Positions 56,976 to 64,000 of a DNA stretch of 64,000 bases are shown piece after piece; position 1 is the first letter of the stretch; each line of letters starts with the position of its first letter. A model generated the notes under the pieces. The model was not told where the DNA came from. It made no database searches and saw only the letters and a list, made by a program, of their open reading frames with translations. The DNA comes from Kitagawia praeruptora. Its lineage: Eukaryota > Streptophyta > Magnoliopsida > Apiales > Apiaceae. The stretch covers positions 123,564,001-123,628,000 of the forward strand of contig CM075350.1 of NCBI GenBank assembly GCA_037693485.1, in the 5' to 3' direction. The translations under genes were made by a program, and so were the position numbers.

Positions 56976-57911
56976 ATGGGTGAGCCGGGTCAGGACCCCC
57001 AGTGGCTAGGACTACCCGAGCAGGAGATTAGAGACTTGTTGCTGGTAGGTGTAGAGGTTCCAGAGTATGCTATCACTGACCTCAGGAGGAGAGTTCGCGC
57101 AGAGGCCATAGAGAGACACGAGATCAGAGTGAGACTTGAGGAGGCAGAGGAGCGCAGGCAGAGGGATGCTGTGGCCATAGTGCCATACACTGGTAGACCA
57201 TATGTAGGACCTGATGGGGCCGGACCTTCTCGGGTGCGGTCGGATATTCCTGAGGAGGAGATGCCCTTGCGTAAGAGGCCTAGGTTATCTGTTATACCTG
57301 AGGAGCCGATTGAGTGGAGGGACATTCACATGACTCCTACTCCTGTTCCACCTGTCCCAGTGCCATCACCAGTTCCATCTCCTTTACCTAGCCCTGACCC
57401 TTTTGAGGACCCAGTTGAGCAGTTCACTCCACCGGGACACTTTATCTTGTCAGAGGATGAGTTGGAGGAGGACCCTTCCGAGGATGCGGACACGGAGCCA
57501 GTTCCTCCATCCCCACCATTTGCACCTCCACCACCACCACCAGTGGATGCACCCCCACTTGTAGATGTACCTCCCCCAGTTGTTATGCCACCTCAGGAGG
57601 CACCTATATTTCCAGCTGGTTAGTTGCCAGCTATTCTCTTGTCAGAGTACTTTGTCCTACAAGGACAGCTGGAGGAGTCCCGTCGGACTATAGATACACT
57701 TGTACAGAGGTTAGACAGGGCGAGAGGAGGAGGAGGTGTGATACCAGATGGGTTGTCTTTGGGCATAGTTAGTATCGAGCTGCGGGCACTCGGTGATATT
57801 AGGACGATGTTGGGAGACATAGGGGATCCAGTATGGAGGGCTCAGATAGTTGATGTAGTCACCACTATGATAGTGCAGATCAGAGACGTTATCAGGGCGT
57901 CGTTACCATGA
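56976..57911 (+). pseudogene. Pre-gag ORF of Gypsy G, one in-frame stop
   Basis: A frame of 311 codons between PBS and gag, interrupted by a single TAG at 57621-57623. Residues about 20-75 are Arg/Glu-rich and helical (RRVRAEAIERHEIRVRLEEA). A basic cluster LRKRPRLS at about 97-104 could be a nuclear signal. Residues 115-215 are a Pro-rich, acidic low-complexity region with PPPPPP runs. The part after the stop is again helical (LEESRRTIDTLVQRLDRAR) and ends DVIRASLP. It is not a Gypsy gag, protease or polymerase. Position before gag recalls ORF0 of Tat-lineage elements, but no similarity is claimed. Confidence 0.6.
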
Positions 57912-58426
57912 TTAGGAGTAGTAGCCTTGGATACTAATCAGACTAGTCATCTTGTGGATGTCATTTTGGGGATTAGGTTAGTTGTTTACTGTCTTAATCC
58001 CAGTCTGATTAGAGGACAGCTAGTAGTGCTTTTGTTATAGCGAGTTAGTATGTACGGTTATGCTTTTGGGGTTTCGAACCTTGTACTTTATGATGTATGA
58101 TATTAGTAGTAAAAGACGTTGTACCCAAGTTGTAAAATATTTATGTAAATTAATGAAGTTTATGTATTTTGCCTAATTTTATCATAATTTGATACTAAGT
58201 GTTGAGATTTGAAAATATTAATGTATGACAGGTAATTGACTTAAATGAAAAGGTTATTATGCTAAAAGTGATAAGTTTATTTAATGAGGTAGTATTATAA
58301 CTAGATATTAACTGTGATGCATAAATAAGGTAACTAATGATATAGTTGTGAATATATGGAAATGATGTATGTTGTACCCTAAATTCGGGTGATTAATGAA
58401 GAATATTGTTATATATATACAGAATC
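57912..58426. other. Untranslated spacer between pre-gag ORF and gag
   Basis: AT-rich, no frame. It ends in TATATATACAG|AATCATG, which could be a splice acceptor for gag. Confidence 0.5.
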
Positions 58427-59698
58427 ATGCCGCCTAAGCGTAATAATAAAATGAATGCAAGGGAGAATGAGAGAGAGGAAGGAAGTCATAATAGGCAGGG
58501 TGAAAACGCTCAAAATGAACAAGATCATGAGGAAGAAGAAGATGAATCAACTGGTCAACAGGGAAATCAGGGTGGTGACCCTTTTAACCAATTTATGGAA
58601 CTATTGAGGCAGAATTTCGCTAATCCACAGAATCCGCCACAACCACCTGTTCTTCCCAACCAGGCAGCTAACTCTTTTCGTGCCTTTAAGTCATTAAAAC
58701 CCCCAGAGTTTGAGGGAACTGTTAACCTAGTAGTAGCCAGAGCCTGGTTATAAGAGATGGAAAAAGCTTTTGAGATACTGAGGATAGAAGAAGACCAGAA
58801 AACAGTTTTTGCAGCCTATCTCTTAAATGGAGAGGCAAGTTACTGGTGGGAAACTAAAAAGAATCTAGAAGGAGCGGGAGTGATAACCTGGGAGCGTTTC
58901 ACTAGGGTGTTCTTAGAAAAGTATTCCCCTAGGTACCTGGAGAACCAAATGGAAATAAAGTTTCTAGAGTTAAAACAGGAAAATCTATCAGTGGCCGAGT
59001 ATGAGACTAAATTTACTGAATTGTCTAGGTTTGTTCCAGAATTTGTGCGTACTGAGGAACAACGAGCGAAAAGGTTTCAACAAGGATTGAAACCATGGCT
59101 ACGGACAAGAGTGGCACCATTTGAGTTGACCGAGTATGCTGCGGTGGTTCAGAAGGCATCTATTATCGAGGCCGAGAGTGAACAAACCCAATTAGGTTGA
59201 GAGAACAAGAAAAGAAAATTTGAGGGTCCAAAGGGAGGTTCAAGTGAGGGAAGCTACTTTAACAAATTTGGTAAAGGACAAAAACCCCAGTTTGGAAAGT
59301 CAGGGAATAATAAGACTACCAGTGAGACGGTGAATCAGGGTGGTAGATCCACAGGAACCTTTCAGTCTAATCAATCGCGACCACCATTGCCAGATTGCAA
59401 CACGTGTGGTAAGAAGCATATCGGAGAGTGTAAGATGTTAGGAGTAACTTGCTTTAGGTGTGGACAGAAAGGGCATTATCAGGACAGGTGTGCATCAGCT
59501 GATAAGGGTGATGTCAAGTGTTATCAATGTGGAAGACTAGGACATTTTGCTAGAGATTATCGTTCTGGTGGGTCGTATGCGCCAGTACAAAGTATGACTG
59601 CTTCAAATAGACCTACTGCCAGGGTGTACAATATGACTTTAGGAGAGGCATTGAGAAAGCCGGATACAGATGCAGGTGAACATTTTTCTAGTATTTAA
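58427..59698 (+). pseudogene. Gypsy gag, element G, two in-frame stops
   Basis: The start MPPKRNNK at 58427 suits chromovirus gag. A Glu/Gln-rich N-terminus is followed by the retrotransposon gag core (FEGTVNLVVA, LNGEASYWWE, FLEKYSPRYLENQM, FQQGLKPWLRTRV). TAA at 58751-58753 and TGA at 59198-59200 interrupt one continuous frame. Three Cys-His boxes follow: CNTCGKKHIGEC, CFRCGQKGHYQDRC and CYQCGRLGHFARDY, where the last Cys is replaced by Tyr. The frame ends at 59698, about where protease should start, and no protease or polymerase follows. Confidence 0.9.
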
Positions 59699-60020
59699 AT
59701 TTTTAGTGTAAATGTTTGGTTAGGAATCAATGTGGTCAATGAATGGTATAGGTAGGTTGATAATCTAGATAAGGAAAATCAGTATCTGTTAGGGGTTAGA
59801 AATTCTATGAAAAGGAGAATAATAGTATTTTGGGGGTAAACCATAGACTTATTTAAATACGAACAGGAAATATATATTATAGATAGTATTTCTTACAATT
59901 ATTTCAAGGAATAATGTTATAGTCAAATTTCTGGAGGATTTTACAGATACAAGATATAATAAGATCGAAGTGTGTATATGTTATGTCATGATAGAGATCA
60001 ACATAGGGATAAACCATAAG
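59699..60020. other. Unassigned DNA between Gypsy gag and Athila LTR
   Basis: 322 bp with no frame. AAATTTTTAGTGTAAATG just after the gag stop is reminiscent of the gag-protease junction, but similarity is lost at once. Confidence 0.4.
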
Positions 60021-61517
60021 TGAGATATACTACTGTTCGCACTTATTCACGCAAGAGAACGTGGTCAACAAGTAATATAGAGTAAATAGGATTCGTTCCC
60101 ACAGAGACTCAAATTGTTCGTTATGTTCACTTATGCACCAGCTAATGATTTACACTCACTGCTAAGACAATCACAATTTTGGTTTGATTTAACTAATGAT
60201 TGATTACCAACTAAGCCAATTACGAGAAAATAACTTAACTTTAACCTTATAATAAACAAACATGGGATTTCAATTTCATTCACTACTTCATCTAGAATCT
60301 TATGCCCTTTAGCCTAGCATGTGACAGAGTTGATTACTGATTAGATGCACTAAACTGATACACACCAACTTTCGTTGTGCATATACCATCCTACTGATCA
60401 TCCACAATTGATAGAAGTCAAGTAGTCACCAAATATGTGTAGTCCCTATATGTCTATAGCAATTGAACACATACCGGTTGAAAATCAAGCACCCATTAAA
60501 CCACATAGTCGATGCAAGACGGTTAGAATCACATCACAAATTAATACATGTTCTTCACATGCAAAAACCTATGCTAGCATGAATTGTTCTAAACCCTAGA
60601 TCCACTTTCGCATTCACTAGGATTAAACAAACAATTACAAGTGTTCGCGACGCACTTATAACGAATAAGCATAAACATACTAGGCAATCAATACATACAA
60701 TCACACACCAAGGCATAAAAACACTCAATAACTAGAATCCATAGCAAAATCCATTAAAACCCCATGATAACGAATTAGCCCATAATTGACCTAATTGTCA
60801 TCATGGGTTCTATGGAAAACATAATTCTAAAATCAACAAGTAAAAATAAAGAAGAAGAATAAAGTTTAGAATTGAACTCCCACAATAGAAGAATACAAAG
60901 GGTTCAAGAATAATCCTTGCTTGTCACTAGCTTGGAAGAATTCCTTCTCTCTTCTCTCTTCTGTGTATAACTAGGTTATAATGTATGTAACGTATGTATC
61001 TGTTTTAATTACAAGGGTAGGACGTTTATACATAAAAAAACGTTCCTCCCTCTTGCCTAATAAAAATATTTAATATTCTATTACAATTAGAATTTAATTA
61101 AGGTGCTAAATCCTGCCCGGAATATAATTAGAGCTCGAAAAGGGCAAAACAGGAATTTCCCAACCATGCTTCACAAAGTCTGCCTGCGCGAATTAATTCA
61201 GTACTTTACTTGCACGTGATTCCTATTCCAGGTTGTAGAAAATCTCTCAAGCTTCGCGTGGGCAGTAAGATCGCTAAAAACGGACTTACAGAACTCCAGA
61301 TATGGCCAAAACAGTATAAGCTGCGCAGCCTTCCCAGAAAATCCGAATTTTAATCATTTAATTCCCAAAAAAATTGTAGAAGCATTCACCTTAATCAACA
61401 TTCTCGTAAACCTGCACAACTAAGCAAAACACATCAAAACTACAAGAAACTTGAGTCCAAGACAATCAATTTAAGCCGAATTAGAATGTTCCAAGTAGAT
61501 ATAAAATCCACTTATCA
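60021..61517 (-). repeat. 3' LTR of the Athila-like element
   Basis: About 1497 bp with TG/CA ends on the minus strand, directly after TTTAAGTTTGGGGGTG (61518-61533). No ORF inside. Confidence 0.75.
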
Positions 61518-62990
61518 CACCCCCAAACTTAAACCGATGCTTGTCCTCAAGCATTAACAATTACAACTAACTAACTAGTACCACTTCCGTAGGTGATCAC
61601 GGTTGCATTTGGCATATGCAACAAGCCCTTTAAACCCCTAGGCAGCCCTAGTGGACGAGTAAGGTCTCGTGAGGGCCTATAGCGAATGTACCCACAAAAT
61701 CCATTTACCTAATGCAATGCAATGCATGAATGCAACTACTATGAAAAATGCAAGATCCCCTTCAAACTCACCAAAACCAACTAACAAGCAAATATCTCAA
61801 TGAATGTAACAAATCCAAGCAGAGCTCGACTAAGTCCCCGTTTACTAACAATACATGAACAGAAACGTGCGTGTGTGCAAAGCTCATCAGAAATACCCCC
61901 AGAACTAGGTCAAAAATCATACATGCTTTCCGTCAAGACAATCACAGGTTTATAACTAGAATAGACTGTAGACACTCCATAGCCTAGGAACACCTCCACC
62001 CTCATCCAAGGTAGATAGAAACTCATGCTTTATTACTATACTACGACACTACATATACAATACGCATGCTTATTTAACCGTGCAATGAATGAGACCCCAA
62101 AAGGCTTATACAATAATACCCATGTAGCGAGTGTTAGGTCAGCAGGATCCCAGACTATAAAGCCTTAGGTCACTAGGACTAAGTCCCCTCAGACTTAATT
62201 ACTCGAGTATTAAAGAGCTCACTCTGGCTAATTTTGCATTTAAATTATTTATATGACTCTTTTTTTTTCCTTTTTTTTTTTTTTTTTTTTTTTTTTGTAT
62301 TCTCTTTTTTATTTTTTTTTTTCGCAATCTGGAATGAGCCTTTCTCATTTCCAACCCTAGACTACTCATATAAATATGAGCTGGCTACTAGCCATTTGAC
62401 GCCTAGCCTTTATTAACAATTATAAACAACTAGCATGAAAATTCCTGGTTTCCCCCAAACTTAGACTTTAATGTCCCTACGCTATAAAGGGAATAACGAA
62501 AATTCTAAATATAAACAAGTGATTAAATCTCAAAACATCCCACAGGCATGACCCTAACCTAGCCCAAAAGCACCCCAATGAGACTGTGTAATAAATTTTG
62601 TTCCCGTAACATGCAAGTCAATTTCATAGAAACTATAAATCAGCCCTCTACTCATCATCATCACACCTAAATCAACATCCACCTATCAATCAGAATCAGC
62701 TCGTCCTAAGGGATCATGAAATATGCATGCCATGAAAATGCAACTAAATGAAAACTCACATGGTATACGAAAATAAAACAAAATAGAATGTCCTATATGA
62801 AACAAACGTAGATAATACAAACATAACAATCATGCATGAACTATCACTACTATGCAAACATGATATCCTATATGAACAAATAATACAACAATATATATAC
62901 AACTACTAATCCCTCAAACCACCCCCAAACTTAACATATTCAATGCCCTCATTGAATGGAAGTAAATACAAGGGATAGCAGAAAACATAC
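61518..62990 (-). other. Long 3' untranslated region of the Athila-like element
   Basis: It lacks frames. It has three copies of TAAGTTTGGGGG (minus strand; 61520-61531, 62452-62463, 62921-62933), each next to a small inverted repeat, and a T-rich run at about 62262-62325. Confidence 0.7.
62262..62325. repeat. T-rich tract
   Basis: Poly-T run interrupted by a few other bases within the Athila 3' untranslated region. Confidence 0.9.
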
Positions 62991-64000
62991 CTACTCGTCC
63001 TCCTCTTCGGAGGAATCATAATCTGGCGGTGGATACTGCGTACGAGCTCCATAGACTGGCCACCTCGCCTGAATACCTGCATCTGTCAAAGCTGTAGCCA
63101 TATCTTGAGCATACTCCCTGTTACAAGCATGTATAGCATCCATCCGCCTGTACAAACGCCTAAAGTGGGCCTCCAAAACTCTCGGTACTTCAGAACCCTG
63201 TGGCTGAGCGCCTGCTCCATTACCACTAGCAGCAACATCATCAACAATATAACCAAGCCCCCTCGGATCTGGAACCCCACCTTGCCAGTCAGGCATTCGA
63301 TCAATAGACACATCAGTAATGGAAGGCAAAGGTGACTGCAACTCCTCATCCGCACCCCAAATAACACCACTTTCCGTACATAAACCAGCTATAACAGAAG
63401 CATGGGGCATCGATGATAGCGTATGAGACTTTAAAAACCGTATAATATTCTGATGAACAATATAGGCTACATCAATGTACTTCCCCTTTAGAATGCCCCA
63501 CAAAAGAATCAATCTATCAACTGTGACCTCACCTATATGAGAAGTAGGCATAATATTCGCACAAAGGAATGCATACCATGCTCTTGCAAATTTATTCATA
63601 GCAGAAGACAGAAAATTAACTGGCGCATTGGTACCCACTTTATACTTCCAAACTGTACCAGGAACACATAATTCACGAACAATTGCCTCCAAATCCACAT
63701 CCTTACTAGTCTTCCTTGCCCAATCTTCATTCCCCACAAGCTTCGGTGGTTGTCCCATAATTTTACGAATAGCCTCAACACTATACTCCACCTGTTTACC
63801 TCGAACCACACACACCTCATCCGGCTCACCCTTAGCATTAGCATAAAACTCCCTAACAATATTCACCGGAACTGGAGCAGGTGCCTTACAAATCTCTCCC
63901 CAACGTAACTCACTAATCACATCAACCAACCCATAATGACGAGTTGGTAAAAACCCCCTTTCTTTCGCCACCGACTTAGTCAACAACCTATTATACTCAA
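62991..64000 (-). CDS. Athila-type post-pol ORF ('putative plant transposon protein' domain), partial
   Basis: The frame is open from the window edge to a stop at 62991, over 330 codons; its start is outside. It shows KERGFLPTRHYG, then REFYANA and VVRGKQVEYSVEAIRKIMG, the pattern of the plant transposon protein domain found in the ORF after pol in Athila elements. The C-terminal part has Pro/Gly-rich linkers, a helical segment (RVLEAHFRRLYRRMDAI) and an acidic tail DSSEEEDE. This ORF has been called env-like by position, but no membrane segment is visible here. The frame is intact in the window. Confidence 0.75.
   Translation of the reverse strand, partial: EYNRLLTKSVAKERGFLPTRHYGLVDVISELRWGEICKAPAPVPVNIVREFYANAKGEPDEVCVVRGKQVEYSVEAIRKIMGQPPKLVGNEDWARKTSKDVDLEAIVRELCVPGTVWKYKVGTNAPVNFLSSAMNKFARAWYAFLCANIMPTSHIGEVTVDRLILLWGILKGKYIDVAYIVHQNIIRFLKSHTLSSMPHASVIAGLCTESGVIWGADEELQSPLPSITDVSIDRMPDWQGGVPDPRGLGYIVDDVAASGNGAGAQPQGSEVPRVLEAHFRRLYRRMDAIHACNREYAQDMATALTDAGIQARWPVYGARTQYPPPDYDSSEEEDE

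Larger units (their letters stand above)
36312..59698 (+). mobile_element. Ty3/gypsy element G, chromovirus-like, interrupted by Sirevirus B
   Basis: The LTR starts TGTAATAACCC at 36312 and ends GGGGCTGTCACA at 56780. Removing the 17.1-kb insertion and one target copy leaves about 3392 bp, a length typical of Tekay/Del-type elements. The primer-binding site TGGTATCAGAGC (56784-56795) follows, then a pre-gag ORF and gag. No protease, polymerase or integrase is visible after gag. GAGTG (36307-36311), matching the interrupted pol codons, is the likely left target copy. The right part is outside the window or lost at the Athila junction near 60020. Confidence 0.8.
60021..64000 (-). mobile_element. 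Athila-like Ty3/gypsy element, 3' part, runs off right edge
   Basis: On the minus strand: a post-pol ORF (62991 to beyond 64000), a 1.5-kb untranslated region with three polypurine-like tracts, then an LTR from 61517 to 60021 beginning TGATAAGTGG and ending TATATCTCA. The TTAAGTTTGGGGGTG tract next to the LTR, the long 3' untranslated region and the ORF type are Athila/Tat traits. Bases left of 60021 end in ATAAG; the other target copy is out of view. Confidence 0.8.

Overview
The window is nuclear DNA of a flowering plant, almost certainly a eudicot. The evidence is AT-rich intergenic DNA, many short-exon genes with GT-AG introns, plastid transit peptides, a Stowaway MITE with the typical grass/eudicot termini, Helitrons, and plant-type Copia, Gypsy and RTE elements. 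The species cannot be fixed from the sequence alone.

Layout. 1-217 holds the first coding exon (minus strand, running off the left edge) of a plant-mobile-domain/MAIN-like protein. 1.3-5 kb is intergenic DNA with an AT microsatellite and a Stowaway MITE carrying an internal minisatellite. About 5.0-9.4 kb is an RTE-type LINE whose endonuclease-reverse transcriptase frame is broken once. It sits next to a tRNA-Glu(CTC) gene. Three complete host genes follow: a four-exon DUF3353/CPP1-like plastid membrane protein (10.0-11.8 kb, plus), a six-exon plastid class I fructose-bisphosphate aldolase with an abnormal C-terminus (12.95-15.08 kb, plus), and a twelve-exon S28 serine carboxypeptidase (15.8-27.36 kb, minus), convergent with the aldolase gene. 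One S28 intron carries a complete 2-kb non-autonomous LTR element with target-site duplications, and one intron uses a GC donor.

From 27.66 kb to the right edge the window is transposons. A cluster of overlapping Helitron-like ends (27.66-31.26 kb) is followed by a nest of LTR retrotransposons. Layer 1 is a minus-strand Sirevirus-like Copia element (31.29-36.31 kb, one LTR, post-pol ORF, pol fragment). Layer 2 is a plus-strand Gypsy element with a 3.4-kb LTR inserted into that pol gene (from 36.31 kb; LTR ends at 56.78 kb, then a pre-gag ORF and gag). Layer 3 is a 17-kb Sirevirus-like element inserted into the Gypsy LTR (37.13-54.20 kb, 733-bp LTRs with one visible mismatch, 5-bp duplication GCAAG). 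Layer 4 is a 4.9-kb Copia element inserted into the gag gene of layer 3 (38.84-43.75 kb, 218-bp LTRs, duplication GGACC). A minus-strand Athila-like element (LTR 60.02-61.52 kb, long untranslated 3' region, post-pol ORF running off the right edge) interrupts or truncates the Gypsy element.

The retroelement frames are broken by isolated in-frame stops, yet the LTR pairs are nearly identical. This suggests copies that were already defective when they moved. The most unusual material is in non-pol coding capacity: post-pol ORFs that encode polypurine-tract copies, an antisense ORF between pol and the post-pol ORF, a pre-gag ORF in the Gypsy element, and a repeated hairpin-plus-polypurine module in the Athila 3' region.
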